A stretch of 64,000 nt of DNA from Pilasporangium apinafurcum (Eukaryota; Oomycota; Peronosporomycetes; Pythiales; Pythiaceae): positions 167,284-231,283 of the forward strand of contig BCKE01000060.1 of NCBI GenBank assembly GCA_001600495.1, given 5' to 3'. The position numbers were made by a program, and so were the translations under genes. Position 1 is the stretch's first letter, and each line of letters opens with the position of its first letter. Below the pieces are notes generated by a model, which was not told the DNA's origin, made no database searches, and worked only from the letters and a program-made list of their open reading frames with translations. Shown here piece after piece: positions 1-12,635 of the stretch.

Positions 1-1713
1 CAGACAGTTTCTTGTGGAACTTTTCACTGCAACAATTGTGTAACTCAAGATCATGGCACCAAAGCAAAGAAAGAGAACAATCCCCACCAGCAAGTGGCGG
101 CGAATCTGGAGTTGCATTTTCGTATTGGACACATTGGCCGGTACTTTGCGGGTAACGTGAGCGATTTTTGTTTGTCTTTGGGATCGATGATGCACTTGGA
201 TGAGATGAAAGATGATTTTCCACCACTTGAAAATCGAGATGGCAAGCAAGCCGCTTTTGACACCGATCGTAGAACTTGAATTTAGGACCAAATGTGAAAA
301 CCCCTGACGAAACATGGATGTCTCCTTCGGATTAGCAAACAATAACGCTGTTCTATCAAAGAGTCCAGGTGCAATGGTCTCTTCTCTCGTCTTGAACTCG
401 GCACGGTCGAAATGGAAATTGTGATGCGCATATGTGAGCACAACCATTGGTGCAAACACCGCGAAGAACAAGTCAAACCTGTTTGTACAATGACAGTGTA
501 AGTTCCCGTTGGGCGCCTACTTTCACATAAAAATAAAAAACAAGCGTACAGGTAAAAGAGCCGCGTGATGATAAGTGAGTGATCGACCGTTGTCCGTTGA
601 AATCGATAAAAAGAGATGAGCCAGTTGAACGTCAGCATAGTCGCGTAGAAATCAATGAGTGGAATGGGGAAGCCTTTGCGCAAATACGCCACGAGTGTGA
701 CCGATTGAAAGATGAGCTTTGGGAGATCAAACGCCGCCATCTACACAAACAAACAAATAAGTAGAGCTGTTGAGACACTTAAGATGACCAGTCAAGATTT
801 TGTCATGCCTTACATAGTATGGGTGCATGCCCTTGTCGACAGGATAAAGCTTGGCGTAGAATTTTTCTATCATCGTTACTTGGAAAAACGAATTTCGTCG
901 CGTGATTGATCGCTCATTCTGCTGGTGCTTCTCAGGCGTTTGATTAGTCGTAGCCTTGTATATTTTCGCAGCATGAATTTTTTTTGGGAAAACCCTGGAG
1001 TCACCTTTTTCGTTCGGATGGATAGCTGCCAGACCAACAATACTGTTTCTAGTATAGCTGATGCTGCTTCTGAGAGATTTAAAGCTCTCCATACTTTTCC
1101 TTCGTACAGGCAGCAAAAGTTTATGCCTGAAAAACACCATCAGAACCAGCAGCACGAGATAGCAGCTGCCAAATAACGCAAGCACAAATATCGCGCCGGC
1201 CATGTACCTGAATTCAGTCTCAGGCAATAACCAGAACGCACCATTGTCCAGACTCTCCGTGTTCATGATCGCATTGGCGAATGCTTCTGGATTGACTTGA
1301 ATGGCTGCCTGTCCGAAGAGTGCGATGGCAGAGAACAAGAACGCAATAACCATGGGAATACCCAACAACCCAAAGACTTGGAAGAATCCATCGTTGTACT
1401 GCACATGTAATGGTTCACGCTGACCGATGCTAGCGGTTCCCGATCGACGACGATAGCGAATTCTATCAGCAGGTGAAAATGTAAATGGGTCAGAAGATGG
1501 AGTGAGTATGGCTGAGATATCTTGAGATTTCGACGTGCCGAGGCAAAGATTTTGGAGCGCTGGATCTGAATTTGCGCGCATTAAGAGCCGTGGAACAGCT
1601 GCTGACCCATTCTTATCGGCACTAGTGCCGCTGGAAGGGAATTGCACTTGTTCTTCTGGACGCATTGTCGTGGAGGACATTTCTTTGACACGATCTGATA
1701 TATATCTCCTCAT
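1..1713 (-). CDS. WLGC-family multi-membrane LRR protein, copy A (3' end beyond window)
   Basis: The gene runs off the left edge, so only the N-terminal half is present. Hand-spliced exons (minus strand) are 1713-814, 740-550 and 478 to beyond 1; the introns have GT-AG ends and the 191-nt second exon is the same length as in the two complete paralogues. The protein begins with about 110 polar residues, followed by two hydrophobic segments around a conserved GFFQVFGLLGIPM block, then the exon-2 membrane region starting MAAFDLPKLIFQS. Exon 3 reaches a further hydrophobic segment (RRHLLVGIVLFLCF) just before the edge. The LRR and Cys-rich C-terminal part seen in the paralogues would lie outside the window. 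Function is unknown; the topology suggests a plasma-membrane surface protein. Start codon is the first Met; a Met at 1680 is an alternative. Confidence 0.8.
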
Positions 1714-2024
1714 ATGAAAGAATGACTAGATAGAATTCTGGACGTTGCCGTTTGTTTCGGTTGTTTTCTAAAGCAAAGGTATTCCATGCTGTCGTTTCAA
1801 ATGTCCGATATTATTAGCAGTAGACTAATGCAGGAGAAGTCTCACAACGAAGTTCCAGTAAGCATCAAAATGATATCAATCGATCGTGCTTTTCTATTTC
1901 GTTAGTACGAGGAAACAACCGTTGATCGATAGATGTATGACAGGCAAGTGCAATGTAATATACATCAACGTTCACAAATTCCATACTCTGATGGAGATTT
2001 AAATCCTTCCTTGGTTCATGTGCC
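1714..2024. other. Intergenic between WLGC copies A and B
   Basis: This 311-bp stretch holds the 5' flank of copy A and the 3' flank of copy B. I see no further gene and no clear repeat. Confidence 0.6.
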
Positions 2025-4846
2025 TCATTTGCCCACACACCCCAGCCATGCTTCTTCAATTGGATCACAAGGAATTCCCACACCAAGTGCGATCTGCAAA
2101 CGTCGCAAGCGCTCAAAATCGCCAGAAGTGTCACAATAGATGACCTGCATACGCACATTGAAGCACATGCCGATGGTGTTTCCCAGTTGACATTGACGAA
2201 AAAGCACGCCATCACAGAGTGTGTCGGTCGTATAGTTGGTGGGTGATGTATCGATGAGATCGATGGTCATTTTCGGGCATACCGTTCCTGTTGTTTCCTC
2301 TGTGGCCACTTTAAGATCTGTCGCCGAAATCGACTCATTAACACACACAACGGCTGGTTCATTGTTCCGTTGGGAGCACTGAAAGTCGCTGAGATTGCAT
2401 TGCCCGCGTTTCATAAAGCCATTACAACACATTTCGTTGCGGTAAAAGAGACTGAATGATTCCAAGTGAATGAGTGCCTGAAGTGAGGGCAGTCGATGCA
2501 CGTGAATCGCATCAGCAATTGCGAGTGTACGTAAATGTATGAGGTCGTCGAAATTCGGGAATTCACGCATTGCATGTGGAGCAGTGATGCCGAGATATTG
2601 CAGCTTCGAGAGACCATCAAAAGATGGGAGTTCAGTGAGCTGTGGGATGACACCGAGGCGAAGGAACCGCAAATCACTCATGTGCGAATAGAGATTTTTT
2701 GGGAGAAACGTCAGGCTTCTGCCCGTGAAATCCCCCTGGATATGCCTGGAAATGTCAAGTGAAGTTGATAGTTACTTGTTAGAATCAAGAGTTCGATAAA
2801 GTTCAAGCTAGGAATGACGTACATATATTGCAGCTTGGTCAGTTCGCCCCCCCATTCTGGAATCGCTGTCGTTTTTGTATAAAGCAGAATCCTACGGATA
2901 GTACAATCAACAGAACAGTAAAACCTGTAATCTATCCTCACACAGTTGCAGAAGTATTTAGAATGCCACTATGACGTACAGTTGCTCGAGCTTCTTGCAG
3001 TTGCGCACCGAATCTGGTAGTGTTGGCAACGCGCGGTTGACGATCTGAATCGTGTTCAACTGGCCCTCCTGCGCAAGAATCGACAGTTCTTGCATGGCAT
3101 CCGGTGGGTCAATCCATTCTTCGTACGTTTTTGGGTCGGTCTTGCGGTTGATGTAAACCAAACAAGGGCAGCCGGGAAAGTTGACGTACCACTTATAAGC
3201 CACCACGACGCAGTTTGGGTAAGGTGCACAATTCCTAGAGCTACTGATGATGGCTGCGATTGTGTACGTGAGTATGCCCACGGCAAAGCCAATGAAGGAA
3301 AGAATGCCTACAAGCAAATGACGACGTGATTTTCGGCGGGGTGGTTTAGTTACGTGAGAAGTGACGAGTTGGCGCTGGTTGCTGTGATTGAACCGAACGA
3401 GGTACACGACAATCTTGAGCCACTTGTAGAGCGACAGTAGCAATAAGCCGCCCTTGATGCCGATACTATCGCTAGATTTGAGCAACAAGTACTCAAAACC
3501 GAGTTTAAAGATGATCAACTGCGTTGGATCGGCGTACAACCTTGCCGTACGGTCAAAAGTCCCGGCAGGCAGCGTATCTTCTCGGGTTTGAAACTCGGCA
3601 CGATCGAAGTGAAAGTTGTAATACGCGTAGGAAAGCGCAACCACCGGTGCAAACACCGCGAAGAACAAGTCAAAGCTGAACGAAACAAAAGAGTCAAAAA
3701 AAATTAGCTTAGTGATCCATACATTTGTTCGTCGGTGGCACATACAGGTAAAAGCATCGCGTGATGGCAAGGGAATGATCGATGGTAGTCTTTTGAAAGC
3801 GATAGATAGTGATGAACCAGTTGATCGTGAGCATTGCCGCGTAAAAGATGGTGACAGGAAGAGGGAAGCCCTTGCGAAGGTACCCCACCAAGGTGATTGA
3901 CTGGAAAATGAGCTTTGGAAGGTCGAAAAACACCATCTAGATACATAATCCGCACATGGTCAATAGAGAATTAGAAAGAAAAGAGTCAATACACCCTTAA
4001 ACGCACATAGTAAGCGTGGAAAGTGCCGTCTATGGGGGAAAGCTGCGCGTAAATTCCAGCTATACTGTTCCTTTTCTGACGAGCGTGGCTATGGGGTGGT
4101 AATGTATTGGTGTTGTCATTGCATTTCTTGTGATGATTCGTTTGTGATTTTACGGTATTCGCTTGATGAATCTTGTCGTTCGGAACAGGTTGAACAACAG
4201 GAGGAGCTCTTGGTTTTATCCCCAGGACCCACCGAAGAGGTGGATTAACGCATGCAAAAGTAATACTCCACCAGCTCCTGATTGTGGTTATCTGTTTCTT
4301 GTGGGTTCTGAACGTTTGGATAAGTTTGTGACGGAAAAACAACATTAAAAAGATCAATACGACATAAGAAGCGCCACAGAATATGAACAGCGCAGTCGCA
4401 ATACTCATTGACATGCGGTCGGTTTCGCCAATGAGCCAGAAATTGCCATTGTCGAATTCACTCGTGTCCATGATAGTGTTGGCGAATTCTTCTGGATAAA
4501 TCTGGATATAGGCTTGCACAAACAGAGCTGCCGCCGAGAGTGCAAATGCAACCACCGTTGGTAGTCCAAGTGGACCAAATGTGCGAAAAAAGCTGCCGTT
4601 GTACATGGCATCCAGCGACTCTCGTCTGCCGATGGATGCTGTAGATGAGCGCCGATGTCGCGGTTGCAAAGTCACATGAGTCGACAAAGGGGAAGAAATA
4701 TTCACAGGTGGGGATGTTCTGGAAGTTTTCAGTAACTCAGTATCCGATAACGATCGAATGACTTCACTGCCATTACTAGGCTTAGATGATGAAAACAAAT
4801 CTACAGTCGTCGCGACGACATGGGATTCGTTGAATCGGCGCTCCAT
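2025..4846 (-). CDS. WLGC-family multi-membrane LRR protein, copy B
   Basis: Complete member of the oomycete WLGC family. Minus-strand exons are 4846-4007, 3936-3746, 3675-2980, 2891-2823 and 2745-2025, giving 838 residues; all four introns keep frame and fall at the same places as in copy C. Order of parts: polar N-terminus (about 100 residues), two membrane segments, a multi-membrane block from exon 2 into exon 3, a further membrane segment (HLLVGILSFIGFAVGILTY) followed by a presumed outside part with Cys residues (NCAPYPNCVVV, GCPC), an LRR-like stretch with L-x-x-L-P spacing, and a Cys-rich tail ending CDPIEEAWLGC. The family name refers to that terminal motif. No enzyme motif is visible. 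A role in surface sensing or adhesion is only inference. It lies in tandem with copy A. Confidence 0.85.
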
Positions 4847-5135
4847 TGAATTTTCACGTACTACCGAATGCTCTGCTGATTAAATTTATGTCAAATGGGC
4901 GACTGGATTGCTTTCCATGCAGGAAGGCAGTCGAATTCTATTACCCACGTCCAACAATAGCAAAGCCACCGTGTCAATGCAGCTATGAGCAATTTATAGT
5001 CAACCCTAAACCTACTATAAATGTACCCAAGTCTACTTAACATTACTGTTTTCAACATGTTGATTTAGGGAAAACAGCACGGTATATTTTTACCGAGTCA
5101 AATGCCGGCGTTTACCGTTTTTCGGAATTGCAAGA

Positions 5136-6075
5136 ATGAACACTGGGACAGGAATGGAGGAGATTGTGCAGGTATTTGAGGAGGAGAATGTGCAGACTCT
5201 CGAGGAATCGCTCCGCGTGCGCGTGTACAGCCAGGAGCTTACACTCTCGCTATTGCTGGTGCGTTTGCGTGTATGTACTAATGTCATTGTAGTTACCGAG
5301 TGTAAGTTTGATGAGTATGGATGCAGAAAGAAGACGAATTGGCACCACTGTTCTCAGGTGCAGCTTGGGCTGGCACGCTACTGTGGGATGCGGCGGTGCA
5401 TCTTACGCGGCATTTTTTGGTGAAATACCGAGACGAGTTAGCATCTCCGACGAATACATTGCGTGTGCTGGAGTTGGGCGCTGGCATGTACGTGGAAATT
5501 GCTTAGTTATACTCGGAAATGTAAGGAGCTACACCACTAAATTACCAAATCCATGACACAGAGGGGTTCCAGGCATGGCAGCACGAATTGCAGGTGCAAG
5601 GGACGTCGTGATCACCGAGCAAGATGATCTACTAGATCTCATGCATCGAAATTTGGCCGGAAATGACCAGGTGCTGCGCATATCTAGTGAGCTGCACAAC
5701 TCAATGAAGGATGGATCGATCGTCGCTCGTGCACTCAGCTGGGGAGTGGACGAAACAATGACGTACTTTAAACAATTTCCCGATGAACGCGTGGACGTGG
5801 TGTTGTCATGTGATTGTATCTATGAACCGCTTTATGGGCAATCATGGAAGGCATTGGCGCAGACCATGGCGCTGTTTTGTATATCAAACCCTAAGTGCAT
5901 AGTGTTGATGTGCGTAGAGCGCAGAAACCAAGACGGAATTGACAAATTCCTCGCGTTTGTGGACCAGGAGACACAACTATCCTGCCATTTGCAGGAACAG
6001 ACTGTGGGAACCAAGAATAATCGACTCGAGTTGTATTATCTAAGGCTGAGCGAGTCAACATCAGCATCATCATAA
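5136..6075 (+). CDS. METTL21/FAM86-like SAM-dependent protein methyltransferase
   Basis: Hand-spliced exons 5136-5258, 5327-5487 and 5562-6075 give 265 residues with two short GT-AG introns. Sequence order matches the seven-beta-strand lysine methyltransferase family (METTL21 type): a GAAWAGTLLWDAAVHL segment before motif I, the SAM-binding LELGAG glycine loop split by intron 2, an acidic TEQDD at the end of beta 2, and the motif VVLSCDCIYEPLYG, which corresponds to the D-x-x-Y core of this family. The likely reaction is SAM-dependent methylation of a lysine on a cytosolic protein; the substrate cannot be told from sequence. A nicotinamide N-methyltransferase-like label from older annotation is an alternative name for the same fold. 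A Met at 5151 is an alternative start. Confidence 0.78.
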
Positions 6076-6157
6076 AAAAATGCACAAGCAACGAGGTACT
6101 TACGATATGGAGATATAGGTATTCGCAGAATAGACAACGTGGTTGACGTTTTTTTGT

Positions 6158-8489
6158 TTACATGGGCCGATGCCATACTTCTTCGCATTGGTAAGCCTTG
6201 GGAGTGACTTGAATGACGACATGCAACGGAATGTTGAGCGTTGGACACTCTGAAGGATCCTTATTGGTCAAGTACGCATACAACACTCGCAAAATTGCTT
6301 GGTGTGCAACGATCAGCACCGGTTGGTCCATACGCATAAGCTCGGTGATCACCGGCTCCAGTCGATGAATCACATCCTGATATGATTCACCGCGTGGGTA
6401 TCGATAGTACAATTTATTGTTCTTTCGCGCAAGATACTCGTCAGGCATTTCTTCCGCAACTTGTTCGTACGTCATGCCATCGCAAATACCTGCATCAATC
6501 TCGTCCAATTGCTTCCATTTCACAACAGAGCGCCCTCGAGCTGCAATACGCTCAACAGTCATCCCAGTCCGCAGCATCGTGGACGTCCATACAGCGAGTT
6601 CTGTGTCTGGCGCGGGGTAGTACGCATTGATGAATCGGTCCAATTGCATCGCATACTGCATTCCTAACGGACTCAGCGGTGAATCTCCTCCGATACGCTT
6701 TTGTGTGTTGTACATGCTCTCACCATGGCGACTTAACCAAATCGGACGCGGTTTCAATTGCAAATTCGCCATGAGAAACATAATTCGCGACTGTAAATAG
6801 CCATAGACTTGGTTGCAAAAAATCTGACGACCAACATCAATCACCTTGATGAATGGCACATCTTCGCGTTCGGATTCCATCGTTTCATAAATGGGTAGAT
6901 AGTGGTTAATGCGATTGTTGTAGTCTTCAGCAGCCTCGATCATCGTTTGCCCAGCGTAATCTGCGGAATTTAGCTTCATCTCGTTGATTGATGTTGCGAT
7001 CAACTCTGGTGCATCACAAACAGACTCGATAAACATGACTTCACTCTTGTACTGCCGCAATACTTCCTCACGCAGCCACTGCCGTCGCTCCATTGTCACA
7101 TTCGAAGCATCAAAGATCACACAATCGCACGAGTCGCTTTGCAACGCAGCAATCGAGTCTTGAAGACATTTCTTCGTAATATCTGCCCGAATTTGATACG
7201 ACTCTTCATTTTGCGGATCCCAAAACGCATGACTCAGATTTGCCCCCACAAGTTTGCGCCGATATTCGCCCGTGTTGAAAATTTTGCTCTGGTGCCCCAT
7301 CCATGTCAAGTGACGAGCGAGAATATTGCCAATAAAAGTCTTTCCCCGCCCGGGTAAACCCACAAGAAAAATTACAAGCTTGCCACCACTCCGACGCTTG
7401 ACAGTTGTTAGTCCATCGACCAGCACCGACCGGTGGCCACCCAGCTGCGCACGCATATTGTGCTCATATGTGACCAAATCGCCGCCGAAGTGCTGTGTCG
7501 TGGCTGCCAACAAGATCGAACTCGTGTTCATATCGTTCAAGTAATTCGAGTATTTCGGTGTGACTTCATCGGAAGCAGTGCTTGCATGCGTGAGCGATTC
7601 TTCACTGTGCGAACGTGTCAACGTGCCTGCGCGTGATCGAGAGCCGTGGCTGTGGTGGTGGTGATGATGATGATGATGCTGATGATGATGATGCGCATCA
7701 TCGACATTGAGTCCATACTCCGAGTCTTCCGTCTCCTGAGGTTGACGTAATTGCGTCAATAGCGGTGGTGGTGAATCAGACGAAGAATTTTTGCGCCGAA
7801 GGCGTGCGGGAGACTTTGAACCACGCATCACTGGTGATGAGGAAATCGTCTGCATGCGAATCTTCGTCAGTTCCTCAGTAGCAACGGGATTCATCACAGG
7901 CAAACCATTATCACCACGAATCATCGTACGGATCGGATGGTGCACCGCTTTGGCCATTGTTGCAGCATCAGTGTCAGGTGTGATTTTGATGAAATTGTTC
8001 AAATTTCCATACTCGTCCGGTGCAAACGCTACTTCTGGGTCGTATTTCCACGCGCCATCGACGCAATATTTGAAGAAATGCACCCCCACGGGTAAAAACA
8101 ATTTGATTGCAAAGCCCCCCTTCGTGGCTTCAGTATCTGGTTTCTTCTCTAGCAAGATCTGTGACCCCCAACTATCCACGAACAAACACAAAAGCACACA
8201 CGTACGCAGCAAATATCACCAACAGATAGTGTTAGCAATGAACCATACACGAATCAACGTTTCTCCTTATAATTTCGCATGAAAAAGAATATCAGGAGAT
8301 ACAACAAATGAAGAGCTACACTCACTTGTTGAACGTGCCCGTGATCCCCACAGACGTGCAAGGCTGCGTCCACTCGAACAGCGCTGGGTAAAGATCTTCG
8401 CCATCCTTTAGCACATCATGCGTGGTTATTTTCTCTACATTTGCATCGAGAGACAACGAGAGCGGCGGTGGAACGTCTTCTTCTGTCAT
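6158..8489 (-). CDS. 6-phosphofructo-2-kinase/fructose-2,6-bisphosphatase with N-terminal glycogen-binding domain
   Basis: Exons 8489-8326 and 8171-6158 encode about 725 residues. Residues about 30-125 form a carbohydrate-binding module of the AMPK-beta/CBM48 type (FEWTQPCTSVGITGTFNNWG, with the intron inside the FNNWG turn). A His-rich tract follows at about 215-231. The kinase half has the Walker A loop GLPGRGKT (about 330) and a Walker-B-like FDASNVTMERR. The phosphatase half has the catalytic SRHGES (about 536), the glutamate in EIDAGICDGMTYEQV, and the second histidine in LIVAHQAILRV. Both active sites look intact, so the enzyme should make and break fructose 2,6-bisphosphate and so set the glycolysis/gluconeogenesis balance in the cytosol. 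In oomycetes storage beta-glucan is a plausible ligand for the binding module (inference). Start chosen at the MTEEDV Met; a Met at 8561 is upstream in frame. Confidence 0.92.
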
Positions 8490-8561
8490 GTTAATGAGCT
8501 TTGTGTACTTGCGTTCTGTTTTAGATCTGACGTTTGTACAACCTACAGAAAAACGAACCAA

Positions 8562-9581
8562 CGCAAGATGAAGGAGTGCGAACTTAACGGGCCAGTTCCC
8601 TATAACCCTACGGTCCCATTATGAATGAACCGGTTCAGGAGTTTGGGGTTGTTATTGACCAATCAGAGCTCCATATTGAATATCCGGTTAACAAAATATA
8701 TGCGGTTAGGTGTATAGTCAGATTTGTTTTAAACGCAATATGAAGATTCCTAGAGTGAAATTCGAACTTAATGCTGATAAATAGCAACCCAGAGGCGTCA
8801 CCACCTTCCTTTGATGATGTTGACCTGAGTTGAATTGCTCCGCGTTTTGGATAACGCTACTATAATGGCTCAATGTTTTGGATAACGTTAATATAATAGC
8901 TCAGCGTTTTAGGCAACGGTGCTATAATGGTTTAGAGCTGACTCATGGTGCAGCGCAAGATTCACGACCCCATATGAAATCGCCTGTTCTGACCCCAAAG
9001 TAACACTGGACTTGAATGCTCATCATGAATGGGATAAGCAAGCATGAACCTTGTGAACTCGCTCATACACGTCAGAATCATCTCAGACGTCATGATCTGT
9101 AATTGATGTTTTGCCAAATATTGGTCATTCCTAACCCGGTTTGCGTTTCTAGCACGTAGACGAAATACTAGAAGGAAGCCGGTAAAGAGTGCGTATTTTT
9201 GCTGATGCTGATCAGTTGAAGCTAGAATTTTTTTTCGTTTTCTTCAATTTTTAAGTTCGCAAATCAATGTCGACTGCTAAGTTCGCAAAATTTGTTTTAA
9301 ACACTTCTCCTAATCTGTTTCAAAAAACAGGAGATAGTCAGTAGACAGACCGCTGCTTTCTTGTGCGATATGTGCAGCAAAATAATTACAAATCTAGCCA
9401 ATTTTTTCTTGCGCGCAGCGCGTTGTTGACAATCGACAGTACTCGCTCACGCATTTGGTCTGAACGGATCTAAGAGCATCTTCTTTCCTTCCATCTTCTC
9501 TTGTGTGGAAGCCATCACATTCGTTTATTCCATCTCTCTTCACATATTTACACAAGTGGCTGTGATTGACTAGTCAGAAGG
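8562..9581. other. Gene-free stretch, divergent upstream region
   Basis: About 1 kb between the divergent PFKFB-type gene and the GH5 gene. It holds a short degenerate tandem repeat at 8842-8934 (listed separately). I see no ORF with recognisable features. Near 9480-9570 the strand is pyrimidine-rich, which would fit the GH5 promoter and leader. Confidence 0.6.
8842..8934 (+). repeat. Three degenerate 31-bp tandem repeats
   Basis: Three consecutive 31-bp units begin at 8842, 8873 and 8904. Each has the form (G/A)(C/T)GTTTT(G/A)G followed by an A-C-G core, a TATAAT(G/A) block and a final G(C/T)T(C/T/T)A-like end. The units differ at several positions, so the duplication is not recent. Lies in intergenic DNA; no function can be assigned. 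Confidence 0.7.
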
Positions 9582-11650
9582 ATGTACGACTCACCAGTGT
9601 CTCACCCAGGTGACCGCGAAAGCGGCACCGCCAACGTATGGAAGGACACATCAGAGGAAACCTACGGTAGCTATTTGGACAACAGCCATCACCTTGACAC
9701 ACAACAGCAGTTGCGCCCCACTGTGGCGATGCTCGCTGCAGGTGGCACCCACGGTCATCCGGATATCACGGTTGGACTGCTGGAAGACGAAGACCACGTG
9801 AGCGCCGGTGCGGCTGGGCGACAGAAGGAGAAGGAATACACTGGCCGACGCGTGGTCTGGCCTGGTGCTCTCATGTTGCTGTTGATCACCGTGGGCGCGT
9901 TTACGGCGATTACATATTTTGCTGTGAAGGAGTACAACGCTGCGCAGAAACAACAAGCGCTGACAGTTTCTGAGACTGTGGTAAACAAGACCAAGAAATC
10001 TACCGCCATCAAGAGTATGTCCACTTTAGAAAACTGGCCATTCATCATCGAGTTTCTTCACGTATGTCTATATTTTTGTTATTGTAGTTTGTGAACTCCC
10101 GAACTACGTCACCGATGCCGGGAAGCTGTATGCGACGGGTGGAGATGCCAACACGAAGCACGAAGTGCACTTTACCGGGATTAACTGGAGTGGCATGGAG
10201 AACTCAGAGGGTGTGCCCCATGGTCTCGCCACGGGACAAACCGACCTTGTACGTCTTTGATGCTATTTTTCTTTTTCTTTGGCTTAATTTTGTATTCATT
10301 TATTGCTGTTAATGTTTTTGTCCACAGGATACACTGGCGCAAAAACTGGTGGCAATGGACATCAACTCGGTACGATTACCACTGAATGCCAAGATGATCA
10401 TTGAAGACTCAGAGCCAGACACAACGCTCTACGTGAGCAGTCTCAACTCGGACTTGAACGTCGCTTCCTACATCGACATGATCAAGGTCGTCGTCCAGGG
10501 GCTCGCGAAGGAACAGATCGCCGTGCTACTCGACATCCACAAGATCGATCCAGAGTTCACAGACGATACCTCGGAGCACTTATGGTACACAGACGACTAT
10601 CCACTGTCATCGATGCTCAAGATGTACCAAACGCTGGCGTCGGAGCTCTGTAACGATTTATACTACAACATCATCGGCATTGACTTGAAGAACGAACCTG
10701 TTGGTGGGTGCTGGCCCGCTGATGATTCCGATGAGTACTGTGACGCAGATGTCAATTGGCCCCGTGCTGTTGAGAAGATCGGTAATACAATCCTGAAGAT
10801 TTGTCCAAATTGGCTGATTGTTGTGGAAGGCAACTATGCTACCAACCAGGTCATGGAAGTGAGTGGTGAAAATGTTACGTATAACGATTGGTACGGTGCT
10901 AGTCTCCAAAATGCGACCAAGAACCCAATCACGCTTGATACCGCCAACAAGATCGTCTTTGCACCGCATTTCTATTCGCCCAGTGTTTACCCATCATCCT
11001 ATTTCTTCGCCAGTCAAAAGGTCGACAGTGATGGGGGTATTACGGTCACTGAGTTCCCTAACACCACAGCAGGCAACAAAGAGCTAGAAAGTGCATTAAC
11101 GGCCGTGTTGGATGCCGCATTTGGGGATATTCTGACAGCAGGGGAGATTCCGGTGTTTTATGGAGAATTTGGTGGTATTTTCGGTTCAGCGGAGGATTTG
11201 GAAGGCAAAACCAGTACACGTGTCATTGAGTTACTGATCCAATACGCAGATGAAAAGGGTATGACTGGCGGATTCTCATGGGCACTAAATCCGGATGGTG
11301 AATACGCTTTCAACGATGCCTATAAGCCTGATGATCCGTGGAAGTTCGGACTCTATGCCGATTCATCGTGGGATGATTACAACGAAGATTACGCAGTGGG
11401 GCTGCAGAAACTGAAAGGCAATGGAATTATTCCTTGCTTCTCTACAACGGTGTCCACATCTTCGACATCGACGAGTTCTGGTAGTTCGGACACAACGGCA
11501 ACGGTGACGGCCTCATCGAGCTCTGCCGCTACCGCGACTACTTCATCGTCCAGTTCGGCAGCGGCAACCACTGCCACTACAACGACTTCCTCCAGTGCTG
11601 CTACGGATACGACAGCTTCATCAGCTGCAACCACAGCTACTGCTGCGTAA
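9582..11650 (+). CDS. GH5-family membrane-anchored glucanase (cellulase/beta-glucanase)
   Basis: Exons 9582-10014, 10088-10248 and 10328-11650 give 638 residues. A cytosolic N-terminus of about 90 residues precedes one membrane segment (VVWPGALMLLLITVGAFTAI, about 91-113), so this is a type II membrane protein with the enzyme outside. The GH5 fold is marked by INWSGMENSEG, the acid/base glutamate in LKNEP (about 320) and the nucleophile glutamate in YGEFGG (about 477). The last 60 residues are almost only Ser, Thr and Ala, like an O-glycosylated wall-spanning linker. The expected reaction is hydrolysis of beta-1,4- or beta-1,3-glucan, either of the oomycete's own wall or of a plant host; the sequence does not settle the linkage. 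No frame problem was seen. Confidence 0.9.
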
Positions 11651-11839
11651 AAACTCGTGAATTTTGTATTCTGTTCAACTTTCATTTACACAGCTCATGG
11701 GGTTCTGTTCTCGTCAGATAATGAATGGGATTCCATTTTACTTAGTTGTTGCATTGTGTTGATTTTCGTTCATCCATCGGAAAATTGTTCTTTGCCTACT
11801 CCTTGGTTCTGTTGGTTTACCTCCCACATATATATATCT

Positions 11840-12635
11840 TTACTCGACCTTCGCTTTCTTTTGCAATTTCTGCTCTTCAACAGCACATGCTCGCTGGATC
11901 ACAGTTATTACAGTCATTAGCAAAAAGATGTGAGTAAAGAATTGAAAAGCACAGCACAGTCACGCACCTTGATGGAGTAGTTCTTGCTGAGCAATTCGTC
12001 ATATTTGCGTTGATAGTTCTGCAATTTCGCTTGGTTCAGTTGCTGATCGTGTTTACGTTTCGTATTGATCTGATCGGATTCGCCTTTCATTTTCTTCAGC
12101 ACATGAGAATACTGCGCATTCAAACCATCGACCACTGCGGCCCTCACTTTTGATAGCTTCGTGCCATATGTTTGCTGCAGCTCTAAATTCGTGACTCTAT
12201 ATCCACATATATTTTTTGTGAGTATCAATCGATCATATCTTTTGTAGCTGTCCATCCATACCTGGCGTTCTCATATTCCACTGCCACGCGCAGCTGTTTG
12301 ATCGCATTCTCCCACGCCTTCACATCGTTTACGTTTTTCCCTGTAGGCTCATTAGCATGGTATCGGTTCATATCAATCACATCTAGTGGCACTTTGGCCG
12401 CCACGCGCTTATATTCATTCTGCAGTCGCGGATGGCCGTTGAACGTTGGCGTACAGTCCGGCAAGTAGTCCAAATAGCTTGCGGAAGGCTGGAATTTCGA
12501 CATTTCCGCGCGAATCAAATGTTGGACGATCTGCTGTGCCTGTGGTTCATTGTATTCAGTGTCGATGTATCCGAGCGAGTCGATAAGCGCCTGCGATTCC
12601 AGCAGTAATGGACACGTCGTCGGCGCCATTTTCAT
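11840..12635 (-). CDS. Pre-mRNA-splicing factor SPF27 (BCAS2 homologue)
   Basis: Exons 12635-12262, 12196-11968 and 11893-11840 encode about 218 residues, close to the usual length of BCAS2/SPF27. Family hallmarks in order: an N-terminal LIDSLGYIDTEYNEP block, the segment with SASYLDYLPDCTPTFNGHP, then RVAAKVPLDVIDMNRY, and a C-terminal coiled coil reaching SKNYSIK-RACAVEEQ. The third exon is tiny (18 codons) and was found by looking for the family's conserved end; without it the frame continues into a non-homologous tail. SPF27 is a core member of the Prp19/NineTeen complex that activates the spliceosome in the nucleus. A second in-frame Met lies two codons downstream (12629). Confidence 0.88.
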
